Origin: a virus
Direction: 5' to 3' (one strand)
IMG/VR virus record: IMGVR_UViG_3300009788_000069
Span: 1-39,544 of that record
Length of the DNA stretch: 39,544 bases
Shown here: piece by piece, positions 1-7,763 of the stretch
Numbering within the stretch: position 1 is the stretch's first letter
How the letters are laid out: each line of letters starts with the position of its first letter
Position numbers and translations under genes: made by a program
The notes under the pieces: generated by a model
Seen by the model: the letters and a program-made list of their open reading frames with translations, nothing else
What the model was told of the DNA's origin: nothing
The model's database searches: none

Positions 1-123
1 GCAAACATTAATGATGATGGAGCAAACGCATTCACTTTTACGGGGTCTTTAGATGAATGTATCGTTTATAATAGAAGTCTTGGACAAGGAGAAATATCAT
101 ATATATATCAAAACAAAGTCCCA
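1..123. repeat. Terminal direct repeat, left copy (circular junction)
   Basis: These 123 bases are repeated exactly at 39422-39544. The copy lies inside a coding region that continues in frame from the right end of the window, which is what a circular genome linearised by an assembler looks like. The circle would be about 39,421 bp. Confidence 0.95.
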
Positions 124-1491
124 TTAAATCAAACTGGAATTAAAACATGGATCGATTTCGATACTAATGTTCTAGATCAAAGCCCTGAAGGTAACGATGG
201 AACAATCGTGGGGAATCCTCAATATATCCGTGGTTTACGTGGAAAAGCGGATATTGTCATGGATGGTGATGGGGATTATGGAAGAATACTTGCGCCTCAA
301 TTTTTGTATACTATGGATGAAATAAGTATTGAGTTATGGGTTAGAAACATCGGGGCCGATGCAGCTATAAACAATATTTTCAGATGTGACAGTACATATG
401 AATTAGGATATACACCTAGTACACAAAGATTAAGATGGAAAGTATGGAATAGTACCGGGGCCAGTTCAACAATTCAATCTTCAAGCACTTATTCTCTTTC
501 AACGGATACTCATATTATTGCTGAGTACAACGGTAGCCTTTCTTTATATATAAACGGAGTAAAGGATGCTGCAACGGGTTCAATTGGCGGTCCAATAGCA
601 ACAGGAGGGGCTGTGTATTTAGGATACCCAGCATCACCGTTTAATGGGACTGTTGATGAATTAAGAGTATATAACAGAACACTTACTGCAATAGAACGAA
701 TAGAACACATTAATGGAATATATCTTAATGATACAGGGTTAGCTTTGCTTTTGGATATGGATGGTAATCTTTTAGATTCATCTTTGGTTGGGAATGATTT
801 TACGACTTTCGGTGATCTTGAATACTCTGATGGAAGGGCGAGAGTTCCAGTTTTTACCAGTATTAATGGACGTTCTAGCCTAGTTAATTCATCCACTGGC
901 CTTATGACGATTATTCAAGATGCTCCTGGGACTTGGGGTAATTACACGGTTAATGTGTATGCTGAGACTAACGGGGTTCAGAATGCTACTACGTTACTTC
1001 AGGTTGATGAGTATGATTCGGTGATTTCGTTTGCTCAGAATCCAATAGAGACAAGGACAAGGGGTACTATTTTTCTTGAGTTTACTTCGAGGTTAGATGG
1101 TTATGTAGCTGGTCCCGGGTCTACGGCTACGATGGATGCTATTGGGTTTACTTATAGTGGTGGTTTGCTTCGAGGATTTACGCCTATACGGTACACTACT
1201 GGAACTGTCACTTATGGGAATGTTACAGCGTTTAACGAAAACACTTATGGTATCACTAATTATAATCAGCCAACTTCAAGGGATCTGACTTGGGGTATTC
1301 CGTTTAGTGATAGGATTTTCCCTGTAATTGGGTTATTGCTTGAGTTTTTCCCGATCATAGCTTTTGTATTTGGTGTATTGATTATTGATCTTGGTAGGAT
1401 GAATTTTGTTAGTAACAGGATTGTAATTTATGCGCTTGTTGTGGCGGTTGCAGCTCTAATTATGGGGATTTACCAGGCGGTTGGGGCTTAA
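1..1491 (+). CDS. LamG-domain membrane glycoprotein, C-terminal part (gene spans circular junction)
   Basis: The frame is open from base 1 and continues the gene that starts at 38849; joined at the junction it encodes about 687 aa. This part holds the end of one LamG (concanavalin-like) domain, with the motif GSLDECIVYNRSL. A second complete LamG domain follows (LDQSPEGNDGTIVG to NGTVDELRVYNRTL), then a beta-rich stretch and two C-terminal hydrophobic helices (PVIGLLLEFFPIIAFVFGVL and IVIYALVVAVAALIMGIYQA). Many NxS/T sequons suggest an extracellular glycosylated protein anchored by its C terminus. The likely role is a spike or host-attachment protein; the LamG fold is clear, the ligand unknown. 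A GTG at 208 is internal and not the true start. Confidence 0.9.
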   Translation, partial: ANINDDGANAFTFTGSLDECIVYNRSLGQGEISYIYQNKVPLNQTGIKTWIDFDTNVLDQSPEGNDGTIVGNPQYIRGLRGKADIVMDGDGDYGRILAPQFLYTMDEISIELWVRNIGADAAINNIFRCDSTYELGYTPSTQRLRWKVWNSTGASSTIQSSSTYSLSTDTHIIAEYNGSLSLYINGVKDAATGSIGGPIATGGAVYLGYPASPFNGTVDELRVYNRTLTAIERIEHINGIYLNDTGLALLLDMDGNLLDSSLVGNDFTTFGDLEYSDGRARVPVFTSINGRSSLVNSSTGLMTIIQDAPGTWGNYTVNVYAETNGVQNATTLLQVDEYDSVISFAQNPIETRTRGTIFLEFTSRLDGYVAGPGSTATMDAIGFTYSGGLLRGFTPIRYTTGTVTYGNVTAFNENTYGITNYNQPTSRDLTWGIPFSDRIFPVIGLLLEFFPIIAFVFGVLIIDLGRMNFVSNRIVIYALVVAVAALIMGIYQAVGA

Positions 1492-1493
1492 CC

Positions 1494-1501
1494 TATAAAT
1501 A
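1494..1501 (+). promoter_or_regulatory. TATA box for the lysine-rich protein gene
   Basis: TATAAATA preceded by CC, directly after the LamG stop codon and about 35 bp before the ATG at 1533. AGGAG at 1516-1520 may be the ribosome site. Confidence 0.5.
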
Positions 1502-1532
1502 GTTGAACAATGATAGGAGTAAATGAATAAAA

Positions 1533-1940
1533 ATGGGTCTTCTTCAAAAAGCACGAGGATTCGCAACGAGGGCAAATTCTGGTGTTAAACGTTTTAATGA
1601 GGCTAATAAGAAGCGGAAGGCGAGTAAGAAGAAGTCTACTAAAGAAAAATATCAACGTGAGATGGATAAACAAGAGGCTGAGTTAAAGCGTCTTAAAAAA
1701 GAGGAAAAGAAAATTAAGGGGAAGCTTAAGAATGCTGCAACCAAGCGCGGTATTAGTGACGCTAAGGTACAAAACATAATCGGTAGAATTGATGATATTA
1801 AACAAATAGGCCGTAACGTCAAAAAAATAACTCAATCAGTTACAGGTAAACCAAAAAAGAAGAAGAAAGCTAAGAAGAAAAAATCTAAACCAAAGCCTAA
1901 GAAGAAGGCAAAGAAAAAGAAAACTAAAAAGAAAAAATAG
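1533..1940 (+). CDS. Lysine-rich basic coiled-coil protein (135 aa), putative DNA-condensing protein
   Basis: Not assignable to a named family. The first 15 residues are mildly amphipathic, residues about 20-75 are a charged, probably coiled-coil helix, and the last 35 residues are almost all Lys with Ala, Pro and Ser, like a histone H1 tail. Charge is extremely positive and there is no signal peptide. It sits directly behind the LamG surface-protein gene with its own TATA box, so an abundant genome-packaging or nucleoid protein of the virion is a reasonable inference. A low-complexity tail like this makes homology searches unreliable. Confidence 0.7.
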   Translation: MGLLQKARGFATRANSGVKRFNEANKKRKASKKKSTKEKYQREMDKQEAELKRLKKEEKKIKGKLKNAATKRGISDAKVQNIIGRIDDIKQIGRNVKKITQSVTGKPKKKKKAKKKKSKPKPKKKAKKKKTKKKK

Positions 1941-1941
1941 T

Positions 1942-2091
1942 TTAACTTCGACTCAGGTTATTGATCCTATTTTTCTCGTTCTGTACTTCTAATATTTTAT
2001 CATTTAATTTCTCTTCGAGTTCGAGGGTATCTATTTCTTCTTCTAGTTGTTTGTTTTGTCTGTATTTCATGGCTTTTCTATGTCTTTCCAT
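1942..2091 (-). CDS. Small coiled-coil protein (49 aa)
   Basis: Begins MERHRKAMKYRQNKQ and continues as a single charged heptad-like helix rich in Glu, Leu and Asn. An in-frame ATG at 2109 would add MWVLKC; the shorter start is preferred because an AT-rich TATA-like stretch lies about 25 bp upstream, which would make it leaderless. Last gene of the leftward membrane-protein operon, convergent with the lysine-rich gene. Function unknown. Confidence 0.5.
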   Translation of the reverse strand: MERHRKAMKYRQNKQLEEEIDTLELEEKLNDKILEVQNEKNRINNLSRS

Positions 2092-2133
2092 GCATTTTAG
2101 AACCCACATATATTTTATGAGGTGGTTGTTGTG

Positions 2134-2259
2134 TTAAAAAAGGTTTAGATAGCGTACTAGTAAGAAGATTAAGACCCATCCGACTGAGGCCACGGTTAAT
2201 CCGAGTTCCCAGCCGTCGTTGTATCCTTCGTTGTATTCAGGGGTATTTTCGTCACTCAT
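2134..2259 (-). CDS. Small single-pass membrane protein (41 aa)
   Basis: MSDENTPEYNEGYNDGWELG is followed by one hydrophobic helix (VASVGWVLIFLLVRYL). The acidic N terminus probably lies outside, with the TM near the C terminus. A GGAG ribosome site sits before the ATG, and the start overlaps the stop of the upstream gene (2252-2386). Unknown function; position and size fit a virion membrane or assembly accessory protein. Confidence 0.6.
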   Translation of the reverse strand: MSDENTPEYNEGYNDGWELGLTVASVGWVLIFLLVRYLNLF

Positions 2260-2386
2260 CTTTTTCTTCTCCAGGGTAGGTTAACTTGCCTTCTTTGTGG
2301 TCTGATCCACAGTCATACCAAGACTTTAGGATTATTGTTAGGGAAACGAAGAAAGCTATTACTTGGAATGGGGTTACTGTAATCAT
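2252..2386 (-). CDS. Small single-pass membrane protein (44 aa)
   Basis: [20 protein letters not shown] forms the TM helix, followed by a short tail with one Cys (WYDCGSDHKEG). Start and stop codons overlap both neighbours by 4-8 bases, so it is translationally coupled in the 3663-to-1942 operon. No recognisable family. Confidence 0.6.
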   Translation of the reverse strand: MITVTPFQVIAFFVSLTIILKSWYDCGSDHKEGKLTYPGEEKDE

Positions 2387-2565
2387 TTTTTGTCCTCTTT
2401 GTTATCATCTTTCTGGATGTTTTGTCCCATCATGGCTCGTTTGATTTGTAAGGCGTTTGTTCCTAGTTTTTCGTCTGGTGTGGTGTAGACTAGGTATAGA
2501 ATTCCTGTAAGGAACAAAAACATGGATACTGCAACTATCATTATAATCGTTAACAAGTCGGTCAT
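2383..2565 (-). CDS. Small single-pass membrane protein (60 aa)
   Basis: One N-terminal hydrophobic segment ([20 protein letters not shown]) is followed by a charged, Lys/Asp-rich cytosolic-type tail. It overlaps the stop of the collagen-like gene by 4 bases. Probably a partner of the collagen-like membrane protein; function unknown. Confidence 0.65.
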   Translation of the reverse strand: MTDLLTIIMIVAVSMFLFLTGILYLVYTTPDEKLGTNALQIKRAMMGQNIQKDDNKEDKK

Positions 2566-3266
2566 TTTTCAGGTTCCTCCTGTTCGTTTTCTTTGTATTT
2601 TAGATAGGCCAAGGTTATTCCATTTGAGATAACGCATATAGCTATCACGATTAAGTATGATGGTGGTTTTCCGGGTTCTCCTTGTGGTCCTTGTTCTCCA
2701 GTGATGCTTTCCCCAGGTGGTCCAATGGGTCCTATTTCTCCGATGGGTCCAATGGGTCCTTTATCTCCTTTGGGTCCAGTTTGTCCGGTGTCTCCGATGG
2801 GTCCAGGGTCACCCGTTATTTCTCTGATGATCTGTGGGTTATCTTTAATGAATTCTTCCCATGCTTCAACGGTTGTTAGTTGGTCTTCTGTGATTGTGTA
2901 TTGCCAGTGATGTTTTTTGATTTCTCCGGTGTCTTTTTCTAGCCAGATTTCGATTATGTGTTTTCCTTTTTGGTTATAGTTTACTGGTGGGGTTATTGTT
3001 TTGTCCCATCGGTGTTCTACTAATGTTTTTGAGGTTTTGTATCTTGGGCTCGGTAATCGGTCTGTTATTGGTAGGTTATCCCAGAATACGCGCATATACA
3101 TTTGCTCGTTATCTATTCTTGGATCTGCTCTTACGCTTATTAGGACTTCTTGGTTCCATGCTCCTTTTCCTGGCATGACGTTGTAGAATGAATCAAAGGC
3201 ATGAACGGTAGGAATTAGTAAGGATGAAAAAATTAGGAAGGTTAAGAAAAGCTTCTTAGAAGTCAT
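2562..3266 (-). CDS. Collagen-like membrane-anchored surface protein (234 aa)
   Basis: Signal peptide at residues 1-23 (cleavage after VHA), a beta-type domain at about 24-150, then Gly-X-Y collagen triplets at about 152-201: twelve triplets, a two-residue break (IT), then four more. A single TM helix ([20 protein letters not shown]) and a short charged tail follow. Collagen repeats trimerise in known phage and bacterial proteins, so a trimeric stalk projecting from a membrane is likely, with the beta domain at the tip. It overlaps both neighbours by 1-4 bases. A second, longer collagen-like protein lies at 36598-38024. Architecture is certain; the role (spike or receptor binding) is inferred. 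Confidence 0.85.
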   Translation of the reverse strand: MTSKKLFLTFLIFSSLLIPTVHAFDSFYNVMPGKGAWNQEVLISVRADPRIDNEQMYMRVFWDNLPITDRLPSPRYKTSKTLVEHRWDKTITPPVNYNQKGKHIIEIWLEKDTGEIKKHHWQYTITEDQLTTVEAWEEFIKDNPQIIREITGDPGPIGDTGQTGPKGDKGPIGPIGEIGPIGPPGESITGEQGPQGEPGKPPSYLIVIAICVISNGITLAYLKYKENEQEEPEK

Positions 3267-3535
3267 TATGTTTCCTCGGGTGTGGTTTTTATTGTTGAAA
3301 CCAGTGAAATAACATCCCTTGCGATTGCTAAGGCGTATTTACTTAGATAATAGCAACAAACCAAAGCTAGGATATATCCTCCGGTTATACCGATGTTTCC
3401 AATTAATTCGGGGCTATTCTTGAGAAAGCCATAAGCATTCAATAAAGCCAGAATTAAAAACCCGGATATGGTGTGAGGAAAAAGATCACGCCAGAACTTT
3501 CCACTCTCTTCAGTTACCTTTTCTACTTCTCTCAT
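3266..3535 (-). CDS. Small two-TM membrane protein (89 aa)
   Basis: A charged N terminus is followed by two hydrophobic helices ([17 protein letters not shown] and [17 protein letters not shown]) and a polar tail. The topology resembles phage holins, but this alone is weak evidence. Start overlaps the stop of the RHH gene upstream (ATGA); stop overlaps the collagen-like gene start. Confidence 0.65.
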   Translation of the reverse strand: MREVEKVTEESGKFWRDLFPHTISGFLILALLNAYGFLKNSPELIGNIGITGGYILALVCCYYLSKYALAIARDVISLVSTIKTTPEET

Positions 3536-3663
3536 TGTTTGTTTTTCTCCATGTGCTTTTTTAGAAGCGTGTTTACGAAAGCTGAAAAATTTAGATGTGG
3601 ATATTTTTCTTTCACTGATTTTACTAGATCTTCATCCAAGCTTAAACCGTAAACCTTCTTCAT
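3532..3663 (-). CDS. Mini ribbon-helix-helix regulator (43 aa)
   Basis: Short beta strand (KKVYGLSLDED) followed by two helices (LVKSVKEKYP; FSAFVNTLLKKHMEK), the RHH/CopG plan in which dimers insert paired strands into the DNA major groove. A TATA box at 3685-3692 lies about 25 bp upstream, so the message is probably leaderless. Two copies of GGTTTACCCT (3693-3702, 3734-3743) flank this promoter and are likely operators. It heads the leftward membrane-protein operon, which argues for autoregulation. Fold call is by pattern only. Confidence 0.75.
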   Translation of the reverse strand: MKKVYGLSLDEDLVKSVKEKYPHLNFSAFVNTLLKKHMEKNKQ

Positions 3664-3684
3664 AATTCTATTAAAACTATTAAG

Positions 3685-3743
3685 ATTTATAAGGTTTACC
3701 CTTTAAACCAAAAACAGGGTACGTTTTAGAGGTGGTTTACCCT
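3685..3743 (-). promoter_or_regulatory. Promoter of the collagen operon with paired GGTTTACCCT operators
   Basis: TATA (minus strand TTATAAAT, 3685-3692) abuts GGTTTACCCT at 3693-3702. A second identical decamer lies at 3734-3743, 41 bp away (about four helical turns). A related GTTACCCT at 4467-4474 lies next to the integrase start. Confidence 0.6.
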
Positions 3744-3769
3744 AGACCAGATGAACAAAAGATGAGGGG

Positions 3770-4456
3770 TCATTCTGGGTTCTTCTCTTCGTATTCTCTG
3801 TCTATGACACTTGTAACATATCGTTCAACATAATTCCATGCTGTTCTTTCAGTGACATCTATACGGGTCATTACTTTACTCATTCCCATAGGGGTTGGAT
3901 CACGTATGATTTCTTCAGCTCCAGCAGTTTCACGGAATAGGTGAGGCCATACAGTCACTCCAGCCATGTCACCTGTTTTACGGACCACATTATAGATTTG
4001 TCTGCCTTGAATTCCTTTGTTTGGGTATACTATATATTGTCCGAATACGGGTCTTACGTGAAGCCAAAACTCTTTTGATTCTTTGTAATGTTTGTCGATA
4101 TATTCTTTGTATTCCAGGATAGGAGGAACAAGCGGATCTTTAAACGGGATATATCGTACTTTGTTTGGTGGTGGACTTGCAGGTTTTATTGTTCCATCCG
4201 GTAGTATTTTTCGGTGGCTTTTCTTTAATAGTTTAAAATTAATAGCAAGTCGATTTTTTTCTAAGAACACGTCCCTTCGAGTAAGGGAGGAAATTTCTTT
4301 TCTGCGTTTTCCAGTGATTCTTATCATGCAGAGTATAGCTGTGTTTCTAAGTGCAAGAAAATGAAAGGGAAATACCCTAGCCTGGACGAGTAAAAGATCG
4401 AACTCAATATCACTAAGTATTGGCCTAACTTTACGATTTTCATCCACTCTGGTCAT
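3770..4456 (-). CDS. int: Tyrosine recombinase / integrase (228 aa)
   Basis: Catalytic signature of tyrosine recombinases: box I Arg in GKRRKEISSLTRRDV, a Lys-containing beta-hairpin region (SHRKILPDGTIKP), HxxR in WPHLFRETAGAEE, and a C-terminal Tyr in TAWNYVERY. The protein is short and lacks a full N-terminal core-binding domain, as in many archaeal virus and plasmid integrases. Expected role: site-specific integration into or excision from the host chromosome, or resolution of multimers. It is read leftward from a promoter near 4470-4490. A GTTACCCT element there resembles the operator of the neighbouring RHH gene, suggesting linked control. No tRNA-like attachment site was recognised. 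Confidence 0.85.
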   Translation of the reverse strand: MTRVDENRKVRPILSDIEFDLLLVQARVFPFHFLALRNTAILCMIRITGKRRKEISSLTRRDVFLEKNRLAINFKLLKKSHRKILPDGTIKPASPPPNKVRYIPFKDPLVPPILEYKEYIDKHYKESKEFWLHVRPVFGQYIVYPNKGIQGRQIYNVVRKTGDMAGVTVWPHLFRETAGAEEIIRDPTPMGMSKVMTRIDVTERTAWNYVERYVTSVIDREYEEKNPE

Positions 4457-4612
4457 TTTTATCTAAGTTACCCTATACTATTTGCCCATATTTATGGGTT
4501 TCCTATTACATGATTTTAGGAAATAGACGGGCATAAGCGGAATTTTAACGGGAAAGTTCACTATCTATATTAATTAAAGAATAGGGGGCAGGAGGGAGAA
4601 ATTATCGGATAA
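4457..4612. other. Inverted-repeat-rich spacer between integrase and ATPase genes
   Basis: Noncoding by inspection. It contains CCCATA-TT-TATGGG (4485-4498), TTTCCTA (4499-4505) paired with TAGGAAA (4517-4523), a G-rich stretch (4583-4597) and ATTATC-G-GATAAT (4601-4613) over the ATPase stop codon. It carries the integrase promoter and could also hold an attachment site or an origin; no sequence here settles which. Confidence 0.45.
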
Positions 4613-6256
4613 TTATGGGATTGTTTGGTATTCTAGCCCCTTGTTTAACGTCTTATACCTTTTTGCTATGTCTCGGCTTTTGGTTTTTCCTATTTCGACA
4701 CCTAATTCTCGTTCTATGATGATTTGTATAATTGTATGGTCAACGTTTCCATGTGATGTTAACCTTAGTTCTTGATGGAATTTTGTTAGTGTTTCAAGCA
4801 TATCTGTTGTGGGTGTATTCTGTTTTGATATTTTTTCTCTTCGTTCTCTTGAGGCTTTGATTTTGAGGTTTTGGAAGTGTTTTTTTCTGCGTTCATAGAT
4901 AGCCCTTGATGTGTTACATAGTATTGTATCAGGTCTTGGAAAACAGTGTTTACATTTGAGGCAATCTGGATGGTCACATTTGCTTACATCTGGGACAAGT
5001 AGCTTTACTGGTCCTATTCTGTTTTTTATCATTTCTGGGCTGAATCTTGGTGTGAATGTTTTGTAGGCTATTGCTCTTCCTGGGGATTCTAGGTGGACGT
5101 AGAAGGCCATTGTGAATTGTCTTAGTATCTTGTCTAGCATATCCATGTGGAGGACTACGAGGATTACAATTAATCCCATGTTTCTAGCTGATGCGATTAG
5201 ATCGACTAATTCTTTTTGATCTTCTTTGAACCAGTTACGGGCTCCGGCTGCAAAGTGGGCTTCGTCAAGTATTATTACATCTCCTTGTTTTAGTGGTGAT
5301 TCGTCTGATAGTAACCATAGAAAATGTTCTTGTGTGAATGGAATCTGTATATATGGGTTGAATACTCTGCTTGGTTTTACTCGGTTTAATATTTCTCCAA
5401 GTCTCTTACAAAACCAAGTTTTTCCATCACCAGGAGATCCACCACAGCCTATGATTGTTCCATTACCTTTGTTTGAACGCGCTTGTATTAAGTCAAGAAA
5501 AATTGAGCTGTATCCTAGTCCTTGGATTATCTGGGTTCCATGCCAGTTGACTATATTGTAGTTAGTCCCAGGTATGGTAGAAATAATCCTCGAATCGAAG
5601 CCACTTGGGATGACGGGTAATGATGTTCCAGAATGGGTCTTCGTTGTGGGGATTTGGTTGCGTTTTTTTTTACTTTCTGGCACGTCCCCATAGTCTTGTG
5701 TTGTTATTTCAACCTTCCATGATAATCCAGCTCTTTCGGCTGCTTCCATTATGTAGAGGTTGAATGTTTCATAATCTATTTGTTCCACGATCTCAAGGCG
5801 GGGTGATACTATGTTTGGGTCACTCCAATCTATTTCACCGGGTAATCGTTTTACAGGTATGGATTCATCAAATAAAACAGGTTCTTCTATAGGCTCATAA
5901 TCATCCTCTTCTACTTTAAATGAACCAGCTATGTTTGGATCAATCCAGTCTATTTCTCCGGGAACTCGTTTTACTGGTGTTTTCTTGTCTCTCAATAATG
6001 GGGATTCGATTGTTCCTAGCGGTATTCCTGTTGGTGATTTGAATACAAAGGTTTCAACAAAGTCTGTGTACTCGTCTTTATTGTTTATGACCCATGATTG
6101 CATATTTGATGGTAAGAGTCTTAGTTGTTGTCTTACGTAGCTGTTGAATACTTCTTCGTGGCTTGCTGATGATAGGTTTGTTCTGTTTACGTGTTGTAGC
6201 CAGATGTGGGCCATGTCGATTTTTTCTTTAAAGTTAGTTCTCGGGTTGAATGTCAT
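4613..6256 (-). CDS. P-loop ATPase with zinc-binding cluster (547 aa), putative packaging/assembly motor
   Basis: Walker A is GSPGDGKT (residues 273-280) and Walker B VIILDEAH (327-334), followed by a sensor-like region. This places it in the broad FtsK/HerA/Zot-like or AAA+ ATPase world. A cluster CDHPDCLKCKHC (about 427-438) is probably a zinc finger. Residues 94-110 and 134-150 are near-identical copies of PVKRxPGEIDWxDPNI, an internal duplication 40 aa apart. Comparable ATPases accompany capsid genes in many archaeal viruses and drive genome packaging or virion extrusion. Its start overlaps the downstream membrane-protein gene by 23 bases, tying it to that operon. The ATPase call is secure; the packaging role is inferred. 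Confidence 0.8.
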   Translation of the reverse strand: MTFNPRTNFKEKIDMAHIWLQHVNRTNLSSASHEEVFNSYVRQQLRLLPSNMQSWVINNKDEYTDFVETFVFKSPTGIPLGTIESPLLRDKKTPVKRVPGEIDWIDPNIAGSFKVEEDDYEPIEEPVLFDESIPVKRLPGEIDWSDPNIVSPRLEIVEQIDYETFNLYIMEAAERAGLSWKVEITTQDYGDVPESKKKRNQIPTTKTHSGTSLPVIPSGFDSRIISTIPGTNYNIVNWHGTQIIQGLGYSSIFLDLIQARSNKGNGTIIGCGGSPGDGKTWFCKRLGEILNRVKPSRVFNPYIQIPFTQEHFLWLLSDESPLKQGDVIILDEAHFAAGARNWFKEDQKELVDLIASARNMGLIVILVVLHMDMLDKILRQFTMAFYVHLESPGRAIAYKTFTPRFSPEMIKNRIGPVKLLVPDVSKCDHPDCLKCKHCFPRPDTILCNTSRAIYERRKKHFQNLKIKASRERREKISKQNTPTTDMLETLTKFHQELRLTSHGNVDHTIIQIIIERELGVEIGKTKSRDIAKRYKTLNKGLEYQTIP

Positions 6257-6581
6257 TTTTGTTACCTCTCAATAGTAGTAGATAGTGACTGAAGATTAGG
6301 AAGTTGATTAGAACATAGATTAGAATTCCTATGCTTAGTGGGGTTCCTATTCCAACGTATAGTAAAACGAAATGTGCTAGTATCCATAGTATTGTGAATC
6401 CTTGGATGAAAATGAGTCTATATGGATTTGATGGTTTAGGAAGATTCATTTGATTTACGGCCTCAGACATTTCTTCTTCTGTGATTTTTTTCTTTGGCTG
6501 TAGATCCTTATTCCAAGGATCAGATTCTTTTGATGTTTTGTTGAGGATGTTTTTAATATCCTCCCATAGTTTTCTTATCAC
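6234..6581 (-). CDS. Two-TM membrane protein (115 aa)
   Basis: A cytosolic, charged N-terminal domain of about 55 residues is followed by two hydrophobic helices (LIFIQGFTILWILAHFVLLY and LSIGILIYVLINFLIFSHYL) and a short tail. The gene overlaps the upstream gene by 4 bases and the ATPase gene by 23. It may dock the ATPase to the membrane; this is inferred from coupling only. Confidence 0.65.
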   Translation of the reverse strand: MIRKLWEDIKNILNKTSKESDPWNKDLQPKKKITEEEMSEAVNQMNLPKPSNPYRLIFIQGFTILWILAHFVLLYVGIGTPLSIGILIYVLINFLIFSHYLLLLRGNKNDIQPEN

Positions 6582-6997
6582 ATTCGTTCAACTTCTTGTC
6601 TTTCTTGCCAATCCTCGAATTCACGGTATTTTTCGTTTTGCTGTATCCGGTCAAAGAGGTTTGGTGATGTTGGGGCTGGGTCTGTGTTTACTGGCATTCC
6701 TTTCATTGCCTGTTCTGCTTTTAGTTGGTCTGCTCTTCCTCTTCCGTCTATGCTGTTTAATAGGGTGAGGTAATTGTCTGATAACGCATCCCAGAATCTT
6801 TTTCCACCACTTACCACATCTCTTCTTGTTAGCATATATAATACTGGTTTGAAGCTCTCAGGGATCTTTTCTGGGGATACTATGTAGCTTAGTAACCTCA
6901 TATCCCATTCTCCAGTAGCTTGGATGTTTGGTGATGACCCGAGTTGTGGGACCATTGTAGTTATTTGACCTTCGTTTCTAGTCTCATGGTCACTCAT
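6578..6997 (-). CDS. Hydrophilic protein of the ATPase operon (139 aa)
   Basis: Start chosen at MSDHETRNEG: AGGGG lies about 10 bases upstream and the ATG lies 2 bases after the upstream stop; a longer in-frame start at 7042 lies inside the upstream gene. Mostly polar, with a central helical part (ESFKPVLYMLTRRDVVSG) and a charged, probably coiled C terminus (RIQQNEKYREFEDWQERQE). No family recognised. Confidence 0.6.
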   Translation of the reverse strand: MSDHETRNEGQITTMVPQLGSSPNIQATGEWDMRLLSYIVSPEKIPESFKPVLYMLTRRDVVSGGKRFWDALSDNYLTLLNSIDGRGRADQLKAEQAMKGMPVNTDPAPTSPNLFDRIQQNEKYREFEDWQERQEVERM

Positions 6998-6999
6998 GG

Positions 7000-7587
7000 T
7001 TAGAACCCCTTCAATACTCCTAGTCCCATTAGGGCATAACATAATCCGATTCCTGCTAGTAGCCAGGGAATTTTATCGAATACTTTATCCAGGGCTTTTT
7101 GAACTGTTTTTGCTGTTCCTAGTTTTGCTAGGTTATCGAGATCCGCGTCATATAGAACGCCTTCTGCTTTAAGTTCATCAAATTCCTTCTGTTGATCTTT
7201 GGTTGGTATGAATGGTTTTACTGTTACTGTCATTCCTATAGTTGGATCTTTCAATTTTTCTTTTAGTAGATCTGGAAGACCATTATATCCTTCCTCTCCC
7301 CACATGGCTTTAAGAAAAGTCTCAGGATCTTCTTCATTTACTTTTTTACCTTCTTGGATGTAGCTTACGAGTGGTGTTCCTTCTACTGCTAGGAACCTTG
7401 TGTTTGGACCTGTCCATCCTGGTCCTAGTTTGAAGAATCTGTATATTACACCGTCATGTTTTTTGCAGTAAATGACTGACTCGGTTTCTCGTTCTACGTC
7501 TAGGCTTGTGAATCTGTAATCCTCTGGGTTGAGTAGCATAACTTCTTTGCTTTTTTTGATTGGGTTTAATTTATCTAAAAGACTCAT
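7000..7587 (-). CDS. C-terminally membrane-anchored protein of the ATPase operon (195 aa)
   Basis: Start taken at MSLLDKLNPIKK, with GGAG 8 bases upstream and ATGA overlap with the upstream RHH gene. A soluble alpha/beta part of about 165 residues (including YCKKHDGVIYRFFKLG and MTVTVKPFIP) ends in one hydrophobic helix (WLLAGIGLCYALMGLGVL). A tail-anchored cytosolic domain next to an ATPase gene suggests an assembly or membrane-recruitment factor. Family unknown. Confidence 0.6.
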   Translation of the reverse strand: MSLLDKLNPIKKSKEVMLLNPEDYRFTSLDVERETESVIYCKKHDGVIYRFFKLGPGWTGPNTRFLAVEGTPLVSYIQEGKKVNEEDPETFLKAMWGEEGYNGLPDLLKEKLKDPTIGMTVTVKPFIPTKDQQKEFDELKAEGVLYDADLDNLAKLGTAKTVQKALDKVFDKIPWLLAGIGLCYALMGLGVLKGF

Positions 7588-7718
7588 TTTTGTTTCTCCT
7601 TTTCTACGTGTTCTTTTAATTTTTTGTTGCAAAAGCCTGAAACGTTTATGTGGGGAAGTTCTTTTAGTTCGTCGTTTAGCTTAGAATCTATTGTGATGTT
7701 TCGCTGAACTTTTCCCAT
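7584..7718 (-). CDS. Mini ribbon-helix-helix regulator (44 aa)
   Basis: MGKVQRNITIDSKLNDELKE gives a basic beta strand plus first helix; VSGFCNKKLKEHVEKE gives the second helix: an RHH plan. ATG 7718 is preferred (7724 possible) because a TATA box about 25 bp upstream predicts leaderless translation; a longer frame open to 7859 crosses the promoter and is unlikely. It heads the ATPase operon and diverges from the gene at 7764, with an inverted repeat between them. Confidence 0.7.
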   Translation of the reverse strand: MGKVQRNITIDSKLNDELKELPHINVSGFCNKKLKEHVEKEKQK

Positions 7719-7729
7719 ACGCATAAATA

Positions 7730-7749
7730 TATAGGGATACCTATAAATA
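7730..7749. promoter_or_regulatory. Divergent promoter with TATAGG-N4-CCTATA operator
   Basis: The inverted repeat TATAGGGATACCTATA (7730-7745) overlaps the rightward TATA box (TATAAATA, 7742-7749) and the leftward one. A dimeric RHH protein bound here would close both promoters, so control by the mini-RHH at 7584-7718 is likely. Confidence 0.55.
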
Positions 7750-7763
7750 GATATTGGTATAGT

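Noticed and set aside
208-1491. Separate 427-aa gene starting at GTG 208
   Set aside because: The frame is open to base 1 and joins the gene starting at 38849 across the circular junction; 208 is internal.
2682-3186. Plus-strand ORFs rich in Gly, Pro and Ser opposite the collagen-like gene
   Set aside because: They are antisense shadows of Gly-X-Y codons, with no ribosome site or promoter.
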